From Paenibacillus sp. SYP-B4298 (GTDB taxonomy: Bacteria; Bacillota; Bacilli; Paenibacillales; Paenibacillaceae), in assembly GCF_027627475.1 (NCBI RefSeq), contig NZ_CP115484.1:5154501-5218500 (forward strand): a DNA stretch of 64,000 bases, read 5' to 3'. The position numbers were made by a program, and so were the translations under genes. The notes under the pieces were generated by a model. That model was not told the origin of the DNA. It did no database searches and saw nothing but the letters and a program-made list of their open reading frames with translations. Below are positions 1 through 8,872 of the stretch, one piece after another. Each line of letters opens with the position of its first letter. The stretch's first letter is position 1.

Positions 1-128
1 GAGAACATTCGTTGAAATTGGTAGGACGAGCAGCACGCCACACGAGCCGCCTCCTTCAATTCAATCTCCCCGCTCAGATTCGCCTCGATGTAATCCACTG
101 CCCGATTCATCCGCTCTAGCCACTCCAT
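1..128 (-). CDS. AraC-family regulator, N-terminal part (runs off the window)
   Basis: Only the first 42 or so codons are inside the window. The start is the ATG at 128, preceded by GGAGGG at a good distance. The visible residues begin MEWLERMNRAVDYIEANL and continue to a CCSSYQFQRMF helix, the first helix-turn-helix of an N-terminal AraC DNA-binding domain. The same opening is seen in the three full AraC/GyrI-type genes of this window (27789-28685, 34761-35609, 47878-48750), so this is very probably a fourth paralog with a C-terminal GyrI-like ligand-binding domain beyond the left edge. Effector and targets cannot be told. Confidence 0.8.
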   Translation of the reverse strand, partial: MEWLERMNRAVDYIEANLSGEIELKEAARVACCSSYQFQRMF

Positions 129-170
129 CTCATTCCCTCCTCTCATATCCAAGTATAAATGAGGCGAAAC

Positions 171-186
171 ATCGTATCGCAACGAT
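171..186. promoter_or_regulatory. Inverted repeat upstream of the AraC-type gene
   Basis: ATCGT and ACGAT arms flank a 6-nt centre, about 45 nt upstream of the start of the partial AraC gene. It could be an operator for that regulator. It is short, so it may also be chance. Confidence 0.3.
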
Positions 187-215
187 TCGTGCCCGAATAA
201 GTTGCTGCCCTCGAA

Positions 216-806
216 TTACACAGCCGTATACCCGCCATCTACCATCAGACTCGTTCCTGTTATGAAGGAGGCATCGTCGCTCGCCAAGAACAGTACCGCT
301 TTTCCTACCTCTTCAGGCGTTCCCAGTCTTCCTACTGGATGCTGCGCCTGCAAGTAACGGAGCACTTCCTCCGGTAATCCGCCGATAAGAGGGGTTTCAA
401 CATAACCCGGACAGACGGTATTGACACGGATACCCTGGGCAGCATAGGCCGTAGCCGTGGTTCTTGTTAGCATATGAACACCTCCCTTGGCGGAAGCATA
501 TGCCGCTACACGGGCTTTCCCCACGAAGCTATGAACCGAGCCGCAATTCACGATGGCTCCGCCGCCTCCCTGGAGCAGCATCTGCTTGATGGCATGCTTA
601 TTGCACAGGAATACACCGGATAGATTCACCTGGATGATTTTCTGCCACATATCGTAATCCACCTGATCCGTCGGCCCGTCGCTTGCCACTCCTGCATTGG
701 CAAACAGTATATCCAGTCTACCATAATGACGAACGGTTGCCTCCCCAATCCCGCCTGCTCCACCGGTTACAATAACGACTTTACCTTGAAATCTCTTCTT
801 CATCAT
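216..806 (-). CDS. SDR-family dehydrogenase with internal deletion
   Basis: A classical short-chain dehydrogenase/reductase: the nucleotide-binding TGGAGGIG motif is at residues 14-21, LFANAG at about 34-39, the catalytic Ser in NCGSVHS at about 87-93, the YASAK catalytic pair at about 101-105, and a C-terminal DGGYTAV. The family is normally about 250 residues but this protein has 196. GIGEATV is followed directly by HYGRLDILFANAG, so about 55 residues (beta-2 to beta-3 of the Rossmann fold, which select NAD or NADP) are missing in frame. The start is supported by AGGAGG 8 nt upstream. Substrate is unknown, and with this deletion the enzyme is probably inactive unless the gap is an assembly error. 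Confidence 0.85.
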   Translation of the reverse strand: MMKKRFQGKVVIVTGGAGGIGEATVRHYGRLDILFANAGVASDGPTDQVDYDMWQKIIQVNLSGVFLCNKHAIKQMLLQGGGGAIVNCGSVHSFVGKARVAAYASAKGGVHMLTRTTATAYAAQGIRVNTVCPGYVETPLIGGLPEEVLRYLQAQHPVGRLGTPEEVGKAVLFLASDDASFITGTSLMVDGGYTAV

Positions 807-878
807 TCCGAACTCCTCCTAATAAATCTCACCGGATAGAGCTGCATCGAACGGAATGATCCCCTAGCAGAATGAACG

Positions 879-906
879 AGCCCCTCCACCATGCGGCAGA
901 GGGGCT
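879..906 (-). terminator. Hairpin downstream of the SMP-30 gene
   Basis: AGCCCCTC pairs with GAGGGGCT across a 12-nt loop, 45 nt past the stop of the leftward SMP-30-type gene. The T-tract is weak on the minus strand. Confidence 0.6.
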
Positions 907-951
907 TTAGTCGTCTGGAGCACAACTCGTTCAAGGGTATGATCAGCACGT

Positions 952-2115
952 TTATTCATGCAGTGGCACGCGATACACCCCCGTGCTGCCTCCCGGTGCT
1001 GTGCCTAGATATAAATATCCATTATGGTTGACGGCTGTCGTTACGCCGTACAGCTTGCCTTGCGGGTCATGCCAGCTTCCGATAAGCTCTCCCTGCGGAC
1101 TAAGCTCTACAGCCAGTCCATGCTTCTCCGGCGCACTTGCTCCACTGAGCAGCGACTCCGGCAATTTGGCCATCGTGCGAGCCAGCCACGGATTGCTATG
1201 CATCTGGTCTACAAAAGATAGGCGCGTCGTGAAGATACCCACCCAGAAATGACCTTGCTCATCTCGCGTAATATTGTCTGGAAAACCAGCAAGATTGTCT
1301 GCGAATATATCCGTGGTCCCTTTCTTAGGCCCTGTCAACCAGTATCGGGTTAACTGGTAATGATACGTCTCCGCCACAAGGACAAAGTCTTCATCCGCTG
1401 ACAAGGCCACTCCGTTTGCAAAATACAGATTTTCTAACAAGACACTCGTTTGCTTCGTCTTGGGATCGTACTTCAGCAGCCGTCCATGGGGCTTGTTCTC
1501 GGCAATTTCCCTGAAGGTCACTCGGCCATAATTCGACGTGTCTGTGAAATAAATCGTGCCATCCTTGGCAATGGCCAGCTCATTGGCCAGATAGATCGGC
1601 GTGCCATCTACTTCATCCGCCAATACCTCTATGCTGCCTGATGGATGAATGGAGAGCAAGCCTCTCTTCACATCGGCGACGATCAAATTGCCATTGGCGT
1701 CGAATTCAAGTCCATTAGGTGTCCCGTTGGTATCTGCGAATAGTTGGGTATCCTGAGGATTCCCCTGCGCATCAAAAGACACCTTATAAATTTTCCCGTC
1801 GGAGTCTCCTGTGTAGAGCTGACCCTCTTCATCGAAGGTGATGAACTCAGGGAATTGAGGAGCATCCGTAACAAGCTGTGCCGAGCTGAGCTTGTCATTT
1901 TGCTTCCACGGGCCGGGCTGATCAAATGAAGGAGGCGTTGGCGCAACCCAGTGAGCGGGTTCAATTGGTGAAGGCAGCAGCATAAACACGAGTACTCCAA
2001 GCACTAGTAACCCGAGCAGCGATAGCCCCCATCTGCTCAGCCTCACGCGCAGGGAGCGTCTACGATTAGATACCCCCTCCGTAGATGTAATGGTTTGAAC
2101 ATTTGAATTCGACAT
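952..2115 (-). CDS. SMP-30/gluconolactonase/strictosidine-synthase-like protein, membrane anchored
   Basis: 387 residues. After a basic stretch (RRRSLRVRLSRW) comes one hydrophobic segment of about 20 residues (LGLLVLGVLVFMLLP), then a six-bladed beta-propeller of the SMP-30/strictosidine synthase type, with FPEFITFDEEGQLYTGDSDG, GTPNGLEFDANGNLIVAD and FPDNITRDEQGHFWVG blade motifs. Such enzymes are metal-dependent lactonases or esterases; the topology suggests an extracytoplasmic catalytic domain. I start at the ATG at 2115 because AAAGGGAGA lies just upstream; an ATG six codons earlier has no good site. It is divergent from the TetR gene at 2590, the likely regulator. Substrate unknown. Confidence 0.8.
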   Translation of the reverse strand: MSNSNVQTITSTEGVSNRRRSLRVRLSRWGLSLLGLLVLGVLVFMLLPSPIEPAHWVAPTPPSFDQPGPWKQNDKLSSAQLVTDAPQFPEFITFDEEGQLYTGDSDGKIYKVSFDAQGNPQDTQLFADTNGTPNGLEFDANGNLIVADVKRGLLSIHPSGSIEVLADEVDGTPIYLANELAIAKDGTIYFTDTSNYGRVTFREIAENKPHGRLLKYDPKTKQTSVLLENLYFANGVALSADEDFVLVAETYHYQLTRYWLTGPKKGTTDIFADNLAGFPDNITRDEQGHFWVGIFTTRLSFVDQMHSNPWLARTMAKLPESLLSGASAPEKHGLAVELSPQGELIGSWHDPQGKLYGVTTAVNHNGYLYLGTAPGGSTGVYRVPLHE

Positions 2116-2133
2116 ATTGTATCTCCCTTTCAT

Positions 2134-2589
2134 AGGTTAGTGTAATAGCGGCAGCCTGGTGCGATGCTACTTCGATGAAGATCGCCAGACGCCAAAAGCT
2201 TCGGCCCGCCCTTTGCATGATCAGGCCATGGATACTTAGGGACAGTGTTGGAACATTCATCTTGACTGTGATGGACGTGGACGTTCATGTTGAAGGGCTC
2301 TATCTCTACCTCCTGTGAATACCATGTTTTAATTAAGAAACAGTGTTACCTAATGAATTCATTGTATTCATACCCCTTCAGAAAGTCAATAGCCCTCCAC
2401 ATTTGTTGGAGAACTGCTGTCTCATTGACAAGCGACCAACTACTGTATACAATTTCTTGCAAGCGTAATCCAGTGTAACGAATGTCATCCTCCTTGACAG
2501 GTCAGCTTTATTTCGCGTAGAAGTAGAAGATGATATAGGCTTACTTCAATTGGGTTTCTGATGATAACTTGATACAGAAGGTGATGATG
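2134..2589. other. Divergent intergenic region SMP-30 / TetR
   Basis: About 450 nt between two divergent genes. It should hold both promoters and the TetR operator, but I see no convincing palindrome or clear -35/-10 pair that would let me place them. Confidence 0.4.
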
Positions 2590-3246
2590 ATGAGCGATCA
2601 AGATAATAACGCCAATGCGAATTCGCGTGTATTGAAAACCTACCAGGAAGCTCGCTTGCAAAATATCGAGAATCTCCGCAAGCATGTTGTCGATGCGGCA
2701 GCAACGCTCTTGCAGGAGGAGGGACCCGAAGCGGTTACGGTACGTAAGGTAGCGCAGAAAATGGGCTGCTCGACCAAAATTATATATAACTTATTTGTCA
2801 ATAAAGAGGGCTTGGCTCAGCAATTATATCTGGATGGCTGCAAGCTGCTCGCTAACGAATTGGAGAGTGCCCCGCCAGCAGATCATCCGGCTCAGCATTT
2901 GCACAATCTAGGTGAAGCCTTCTGGCAATTCGGGCAGCGTCACTCCAGCTACTATAAGCTGATGTTCGGAGGGGCATTTGCAGATTTTAAACCAGATGAG
3001 GACAGCTTGAACGGCACGGTAACGGCCATGAAGCAATTATTGGCCGTCATCCACGAGGCGCAACAGCAAGGTCTCATCTCCGATCACTACGATACAGAAG
3101 TCATTATTCGCGTATTCTGGGGCTCGCTCCATGGCGTGATTCACCTGTACATGGGGGGACATCTGGGGGATGTACGCTCGGCACATGTCGTGTACGAGCA
3201 GACCTTATCCTTCATTATTCGCTCCTTATTGCCGCAGAAGGCTTAA
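2590..3246 (+). CDS. TetR-family transcriptional regulator
   Basis: About 218 residues. The N-terminal helix-turn-helix is clear: ENLRKHVVDAAATLL, then GPEAVTVRKVAQKMGCSTKIIYNLF. A helical ligand-binding domain with a C-terminal TetR-type dimer region follows (VIIRVFWGSLHGVIHLYMGGHLGD). Three ATG codons run in tandem at 2584-2592. I choose the last, giving AGAAGG an 8-nt spacing. It is transcribed away from the SMP-30-type gene and probably represses it. The ligand is unknown. Confidence 0.85.
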   Translation: MSDQDNNANANSRVLKTYQEARLQNIENLRKHVVDAAATLLQEEGPEAVTVRKVAQKMGCSTKIIYNLFVNKEGLAQQLYLDGCKLLANELESAPPADHPAQHLHNLGEAFWQFGQRHSSYYKLMFGGAFADFKPDEDSLNGTVTAMKQLLAVIHEAQQQGLISDHYDTEVIIRVFWGSLHGVIHLYMGGHLGDVRSAHVVYEQTLSFIIRSLLPQKA

Positions 3247-3489
3247 CGTTGCCTCCTTCTCTTCATGCCAATCCTTCTCTTCGTTCATGGCAAGCGTAAA
3301 CGGCGGCTGCCCCCTTGGCAGGGATAGCTTCGTTTCGCGTAGATATAAACCCTGCACGATGGGCAACGTAAAGAAGAAACCGCTTCTGGCGGCGTGGGGG
3401 TCAAGTCACCCCGCCAGGAAGAATTGGTTTCTTGGATTCATCCGTATATCGCAAGTCAGCTTCGCTGTAACAGTGTCGCGCTGTTGCGG

Positions 3490-4821
3490 TCAGGTAGGTG
3501 AGCTAATCGCCTGTCGAGTAATGCCATATACGTTCGTCTTCCCGCCCCGTCCGATGGGCTCGGCTCCGAATCCAGCCGGCAATTGCTCCCCGACGATGGG
3601 AAGCTGTGCCAGTTGTAAGCCGTCCGTATCCAGGACGTAGACTCGCCTCGCTATTCGCAGCAGCTCATCCATCAGTTGCGCCAGCAATGTCATCGGGATT
3701 ACCTTCCATGCATCGGTAATAACGGCCGTCTCATACGTGTGCTCCTCACAGAAATTGACGAAGCCTGCCTTGTAGGCAGTATGAAGGCTCGGCCAATGCT
3801 CGCGGAGAACCTCGGCGTTGCGTTGATTCAACACGAATACATCTGTGGCATTCAGCCTTGCGGCTAGCTGAGGCGACACATAGCCGACTGCCAATCGTCG
3901 TCCTGTCACTGAGGCATGGATGCCAGATAGCTCTATATGCTCATAATCCTGTGGAAGATAAGCATCCGCAGCATTGAGCTGCCCCAGCAGCAGCTCATAA
4001 TTGAAATTCTCGCCTACATAAGATAATTCAACCGGTAGCTCTTGATGGAGCCTGACAAAATGCAAATGATTATGGCGGTTCGTCATCTGAACCGGATGAA
4101 ACTGCTCATGAGGCAAATGAAGGGCACGGAGCGACGGGTCTGCACGGAAATGAACGCCGGTCTTCCACAATCGATAGCCCAATTCGACATCCTCATGCCC
4201 CCAGCCATGAAAGGATTCATCAAATCCGCCCACTTGCCGGAGCAGCACGGTCTCGACAGTTACCATGCTTGTCCAAAAATAACTCCAAGGGGCCGCGCTT
4301 CGGTTCATGTCATATTCATAGAAATCGAACTGCAGTTGCCTGGAATCAGGATACGCTCTCAACATCGGATTGCTCAGGCAAGCCTCAGGGTGCTCGGACT
4401 GGGCAATCGGCTGCAAGTATTTCGCAATCGGATGCTGATCATCCTTCTGGTTCATGCCATGCACAGTTCCTAGACCTACAGTGCCCGCATAGCGACGATG
4501 AAAGGCGATGACGTTATGAATGAGATCCGAGCCGATCAGCACCCCGGTATCCATATACATACAGATCTCATGCTTAGCCAGATGAAGCCCCATGTTACGC
4601 GCCGTCCCCGCCCTGAAGCCCGTATCCTTCTGATAGCAATACCTTAGATCCAGGGACTGTTCAAAGGAGCAGGCTACCTCCTTCGTATCATCGCTCGATC
4701 CATCGTCGCAGACGATCACCTCAAATAAAGAGGTGTCTGCCTCTTGATGCTGCAAGCATAGCAAGGTTCGCTTAAGCAAGTCCGATTGGTTATAAGTCGG
4801 AATCACAACAGTAACTCCCAT
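3490..4821 (-). CDS. GT2-family glycosyltransferase (last gene of RiPP operon)
   Basis: 443 residues. The GT-A fold begins at the N-terminus: VVIPTYNQSDLL, CDDGSSDDT, a DxD-like YMDTG, and the acceptor-side GWGHEDVELGYRL motif of the galactosyl/GalNAc-transferase type. From about residue 290 a second domain of unknown role follows, with a Rossmann-like VITDAWKVIPMTLLAQLMDE segment. It shares this two-domain plan with the adjacent gene at 4837, from which it lies 15 nt downstream, so the two look like a tandem duplication. AAGGGGGGAT precedes the start. By position it may glycosylate the Cys/Gly-rich peptide at 14852, but a cell-surface role is equally possible. Confidence 0.85.
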   Translation of the reverse strand: MGVTVVIPTYNQSDLLKRTLLCLQHQEADTSLFEVIVCDDGSSDDTKEVACSFEQSLDLRYCYQKDTGFRAGTARNMGLHLAKHEICMYMDTGVLIGSDLIHNVIAFHRRYAGTVGLGTVHGMNQKDDQHPIAKYLQPIAQSEHPEACLSNPMLRAYPDSRQLQFDFYEYDMNRSAAPWSYFWTSMVTVETVLLRQVGGFDESFHGWGHEDVELGYRLWKTGVHFRADPSLRALHLPHEQFHPVQMTNRHNHLHFVRLHQELPVELSYVGENFNYELLLGQLNAADAYLPQDYEHIELSGIHASVTGRRLAVGYVSPQLAARLNATDVFVLNQRNAEVLREHWPSLHTAYKAGFVNFCEEHTYETAVITDAWKVIPMTLLAQLMDELLRIARRVYVLDTDGLQLAQLPIVGEQLPAGFGAEPIGRGGKTNVYGITRQAISSPT

Positions 4822-4836
4822 GCAGCCATCCCCCCT

Positions 4837-6135
4837 TCAATGAACCGTTACCCTATCTGAACAGATGATCAGTCTAACACGCTTAGCGATGTCGCTTGTC
4901 ACGCTATACTCCATCGTGCTTCCCAGCTTCTTCAAGCCGGCGATAGCCGCCAGCAGTGGAATCGACTCGTTGCCAGGACATATGCAATAGCACACACGGG
5001 ACACCCGCATTGCCTCCATGAGCAGCCTGCTCAGCAGCTCCGGGCGGTACCCTCTCCATACTGGCGTGATGATGCAAGCATCGAAGGTATCGTATTCAAA
5101 TGGCATACAGAGCCCAGCCAGCCTGTAGACGCTTCTATCCGAAGTCGTGAACGTGTCCGCATATTCCTTACGAGGGTCCATCATTACACTCACTTGGGGC
5201 AACGAATACAGCCTTTCCTCATAACCCACAAGTAAAAATTGGGTGCCGTAACTCGACGTCACAGCATCGATGACGAAGTCGCATGCCGCTTCATCGAGAA
5301 TGAATTTTCCGCCGATGTCATTGGAATCCTTGTTCCAGGACGCTGCTCTGACCAGAAATAATTCATTCTCGATGGAGGGATACTTGCGCAGGAAGGTTCT
5401 GGCGTTGGCAGCTTGATCCCTCATTCGCTTCTCCTCATCCACTTCATGAGGCACATGCACAGCCCAGGCCGCCCGGCTTAAGATGAGCGGGTAGCCCGAT
5501 TTGACGAGCCGATAGCCTACTTCAATATCTTCGATTCCCCATCCGACAAACCTGTGATCGAAGCCACCCGCACGCTGGAGTGCGGACCGGGAGACCGAGA
5601 TATTGCCTGACCAGAACACCGCCCACGGCCATGGGAGCTCCATCAGATGGTCGTGAACCGGCTCATAATATTTTTCCCGTTCATCCGGGATGCGCCCGGA
5701 TACATCTTCGAACCACGCGAGAAAAGCATCCAGCTCCCACTCGCCCGAATACAGCAGCTCCTCCCGCCCGAAGCCCTTCTTCCCATAGATATAACCGATA
5801 ACGACCTCATGGCCGGCACGCTGCATCGCCACATGCTCGGCCACAAATTCGGGACAGACGATCGTGTCCGCATCCAGGAAGATCACGACCTCTCCACGCG
5901 ACGCCCGGATCGCCAGATTTCGTTTCTCTGAGACCGTCGTACTGGCAGGCGTATCGATATAATGAATATCCAGCTTGCTTTCAAATGCAGCCCGCACCTC
6001 ATCCATCGGAATCGTGCCGCCCTGATCGACCAGGTAGACGGAGAAAGCATCAAAATGCTGGCGGGCAAGCGCTTGTAGTGTGACGTGCAGAACATTTGCT
6101 TTGCCATATACCGGGATGATAACCGTCACGAGCAT
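4837..6135 (-). CDS. GT2-family glycosyltransferase, paralog of its neighbour
   Basis: 432 residues. VTVIIPVYGKANVL opens the GT-A domain. A canonical DxD (FLDADTIV) and the GWGIEDIEVGYRL motif are present, so the metal site looks more complete than in the paralog at 3490, which has DTG. The C-terminal 150 residues again contain a non-GT segment (ACIITPVWRGYRPELLSR). The start at 6135 has GAGGAG 8 nt upstream and overlaps the preceding MurG-like gene by 10 nt, so the two are translationally coupled. Donor sugar and acceptor cannot be read from sequence. Confidence 0.85.
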   Translation of the reverse strand: MLVTVIIPVYGKANVLHVTLQALARQHFDAFSVYLVDQGGTIPMDEVRAAFESKLDIHYIDTPASTTVSEKRNLAIRASRGEVVIFLDADTIVCPEFVAEHVAMQRAGHEVVIGYIYGKKGFGREELLYSGEWELDAFLAWFEDVSGRIPDEREKYYEPVHDHLMELPWPWAVFWSGNISVSRSALQRAGGFDHRFVGWGIEDIEVGYRLVKSGYPLILSRAAWAVHVPHEVDEEKRMRDQAANARTFLRKYPSIENELFLVRAASWNKDSNDIGGKFILDEAACDFVIDAVTSSYGTQFLLVGYEERLYSLPQVSVMMDPRKEYADTFTTSDRSVYRLAGLCMPFEYDTFDACIITPVWRGYRPELLSRLLMEAMRVSRVCYCICPGNESIPLLAAIAGLKKLGSTMEYSVTSDIAKRVRLIICSDRVTVH

Positions 6136-7139
6136 AACGGATTCTCCTCACGGCGAAGCGACAGGCTGTCCAGCACGCAAGCGACCAGATGATCCACTGA
6201 GCTTCCGTCGTCGTCATACGATTGGAGCTTATCCTGCCCCCCCAGAATCCCCCTCGCATACGAAGCGAGCACATCCGTATCCATATCGGCTTCCTGCAGC
6301 CAGCGGACATAGCCCCGCTCGCCCATCTGCTTGGCGTATACGATATTATACGGATTGACCTCTTCCCGGCGCGGCACTGCTATAGCGGGAATTCCCAGCG
6401 ACGCCAGCTCCCATAATGTCGTGTGTCCGCCGCGGCATACCACGAGTGAGCTGGAGCTCACCTCTTCCATAAAGGAGGACGGGTCTGCAATACAATGCGT
6501 CGATTCATCCTCCAACCGCTGCAGAGATTTCGTCAATGTACCGCTGTACACGAGCTTAACATACTCCTGTTCGCCCTTTAACGCCGCTATCGCCTTCATG
6601 AAGAACGGCACATCCGCGATCGTTGGCGAGCCCGAAGTAATAATAATCTTCTTCTCTTTGTCCGCAGCCGCTTCGGGCACCTCGACCACAGGGCCAACAA
6701 ATCTGATCCTCGCCTGAAGGGACTCCGGCATCGGAAACATCCAGTGCGCCTGCACATCCACGATAGCAATTCGATCTGCCATCTGCAGAAAGCCTAGTGT
6801 CTCCTTCTCGTCCTCCATCCAATTCGTAATGAAGCAGGTCGGTATCCCCATGCTTCTGGCAATCGGAAGCACGAGCACCTCCTCGTCGACGACGATGCCA
6901 TCCGGTTGCGTCGCGCGTATCACATTCAGCAGCTTCAACACGCGGTCGGCACTGCCTCCGGCGGCTGGCAGCTCCAGATCAATCAGGTTGCCGGAATAGA
7001 CCCTTCGCAAATACTGATACCCGGAGGAATAGGAGGCAATCGTAACCTCGTGATTCAACCCGGTCAGCGCCCTGGCGACGAGTAGATCCCGCTTCGCATG
7101 TCCGAAGCCGTTCCCTCTGGATATAATTAATATGTTCAT
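6126..7139 (-). CDS. MurG/GT28-like glycosyltransferase
   Basis: 337 residues with a GT-B fold. NILIISRGNGFGHAKRDLL is the glycine-rich N-domain loop. The C-domain donor site is RGGHTTLWELASLGIPAIAVP, as in MurG and related UDP-sugar transferases. It is not MurG itself: overall similarity is low and it sits in a peptide-modification operon, not the dcw cluster. I place the start at 7139, where GGGAG has proper spacing; an upstream in-frame ATG at 7166 overlaps the ABC gene but lacks a site. Together with two GT2 genes it points to a glycan being added to the cluster product or its carrier. Confidence 0.75.
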   Translation of the reverse strand: MNILIISRGNGFGHAKRDLLVARALTGLNHEVTIASYSSGYQYLRRVYSGNLIDLELPAAGGSADRVLKLLNVIRATQPDGIVVDEEVLVLPIARSMGIPTCFITNWMEDEKETLGFLQMADRIAIVDVQAHWMFPMPESLQARIRFVGPVVEVPEAAADKEKKIIITSGSPTIADVPFFMKAIAALKGEQEYVKLVYSGTLTKSLQRLEDESTHCIADPSSFMEEVSSSSLVVCRGGHTTLWELASLGIPAIAVPRREEVNPYNIVYAKQMGERGYVRWLQEADMDTDVLASYARGILGGQDKLQSYDDDGSSVDHLVACVLDSLSLRREENPLCS

Positions 7140-7162
7140 CGGTAGCTCTCCCTTCCCAGGTA

Positions 7163-8872
7163 TCATCCGGCGGATGCCGTATTGCCCTGCTTGCGCAACA
7201 GAGCGACCTGCGCCCCGTACATATCCCGGAATACGCCATCCTCCTCCAGCAGCCGCAACGGCTCTCCGTACTGTACGATGTGCCCATTATGCATGACATA
7301 GACTTTGTCGCAATGCATGACCGTACTGACGCGATGCGCGACGAGCAGCGCCGCTTTGCCTTGGTTCACGAAATGCTTGATGCCTCGCACAACGTTCTCC
7401 TCCATAATCGGGTCCATCGCCGCTGTAGGCTCATCCAGCACGAGCATCGTCTTCGTATTGGCCATCGCCCGGGCGACAGCCACGCGCTGCCACTGCCCTC
7501 CCGATAGCTCGGTGCCGTCTGAGTAGCCTGCCCCAAGCCGCCTGTCTCCGCTACGCTGGATGATGTCCTGTGCCAGAAGACGTGCAGCCTCGTTCCACTC
7601 GCGGTTCATCCCGATGTTCTGCTCCACCGTCAGCGGAAAGCGGGCGAAGTCGGCATAAGCAACCGAGACGGCCCCTAGTCTGTCCGCATCCATGCTTCGC
7701 TTGCCATCGACCCATACCTCGCCTTCTGTCGGCTCCAGCAGGCCGCATACGATATTGCAGAGCGTTGTTTTTCCTGCTCCATTCTCGCCCACTAACCCAA
7801 CCAGCTCGCCTGTCCGAAGCTGCATGCTCACATTCGTAAGCACCGGCTGCTCGCTATTGGGATAAGTAAAGCCGATCTGGCTCAATACGATCTCCTTGTC
7901 TACTCCTCTCGTGCGTGCCTCAGCCTTGAAGACGGCATCGGAGGAGAGGAAGCGGGTGAGATTCGAGGAAACGAGCAGCTCCCCGGTAAATAAGCGAAGC
8001 TCCAGCACGAAGGCATTCGCTTTGCCAAGCAGCTCGTCGATCAGTTGGAATGCGATGATCAGACCGCCGATGGAAGAGCTTGCGGTTATGATCGATACCA
8101 TGTAAGCAGCCGAGATCAGAAGAAGCTGGCCGATCTGCATCAGTCCCGTCGTTCTCTGGGAAGTCAGGAGGAAGGACTGATTCGTCTTGCTGATTTCGGT
8201 AAATGTGCTTCTCCAAAGCTCGAAAATATAGGGGGAATAGCCGAACAGCTTGCGCTCTTTGCTGAGATGAGCATCCATAATCGTGCCGCGGTAATAATTT
8301 TCCCGAATACGCTTGCCGGATAATTGATTCTCAATGTTAAACATCTGACGCCCGAGCTTATATTGCTTGAACACTACAAAGGCAAAGGTCACGACCATGA
8401 CCAGACAGCCGATCTTCGTGACGAACCATAGCGCGGTGCCCAGACTGAGGAGCGTGATCGCTGCACTGAGTACATCCAGACCAAGGGTGAGAATCCGATG
8501 CCCGCGATCCAGGCCGTTCGCCGCCTTCTCAGCCGATTCGGAGAAGGAACGATTCAGCAACTGTTGATAAGGCGCATCATTATAGCGATCGATGAACAGT
8601 TCTTTTGCCGAGCGGCCCAGATGAACACGCAGTCCCTCCAGCGCGACGGTATATAAAGAGTCCATGACCTTCTCCGCGACGGTAGCAGCGGCAAACCAGA
8701 CCATCAGCATGATCACGTGATCAACGGCAGCACCGGACAGGATCTGCTGAACTGCATAGCCGAACAGGAAAATGCGCACTGCAGGCAGCACGCCCTTGAA
8801 CAACGTCACGAGCAACGCAAACAGCGTCCACGGAATCACCTTCCGCTTATTCTTCACTCTCATCAGCCACAT
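7163..8872 (-). CDS. ABC exporter, fused membrane and ATPase domains (second copy)
   Basis: 569 residues. An exporter-type transmembrane domain of six predicted helices (first hydrophobic stretch near residues 15-38) is followed by an ATPase with Walker A GENGAGKTT, signature LSGGQWQR, Walker B MLVLDEPTA and the H-loop in LLVAHRVSTV. There is no C39 leader-peptidase domain, so it is not a PCAT-type maturation exporter. It overlaps the upstream ABC gene by 10 nt and probably forms a heterodimer with it. Likely job: export of the modified peptide or immunity to it. Confidence 0.88.
   Translation of the reverse strand: MWLMRVKNKRKVIPWTLFALLVTLFKGVLPAVRIFLFGYAVQQILSGAAVDHVIMLMVWFAAATVAEKVMDSLYTVALEGLRVHLGRSAKELFIDRYNDAPYQQLLNRSFSESAEKAANGLDRGHRILTLGLDVLSAAITLLSLGTALWFVTKIGCLVMVVTFAFVVFKQYKLGRQMFNIENQLSGKRIRENYYRGTIMDAHLSKERKLFGYSPYIFELWRSTFTEISKTNQSFLLTSQRTTGLMQIGQLLLISAAYMVSIITASSSIGGLIIAFQLIDELLGKANAFVLELRLFTGELLVSSNLTRFLSSDAVFKAEARTRGVDKEIVLSQIGFTYPNSEQPVLTNVSMQLRTGELVGLVGENGAGKTTLCNIVCGLLEPTEGEVWVDGKRSMDADRLGAVSVAYADFARFPLTVEQNIGMNREWNEAARLLAQDIIQRSGDRRLGAGYSDGTELSGGQWQRVAVARAMANTKTMLVLDEPTAAMDPIMEENVVRGIKHFVNQGKAALLVAHRVSTVMHCDKVYVMHNGHIVQYGEPLRLLEEDGVFRDMYGAQVALLRKQGNTASAG

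Noticed and set aside
6126-7139. Peptidoglycan MurG
   Set aside because: Only the GT28 donor motif fits; there is no membrane-associated N-domain pattern and the neighbours are peptide-modification genes.
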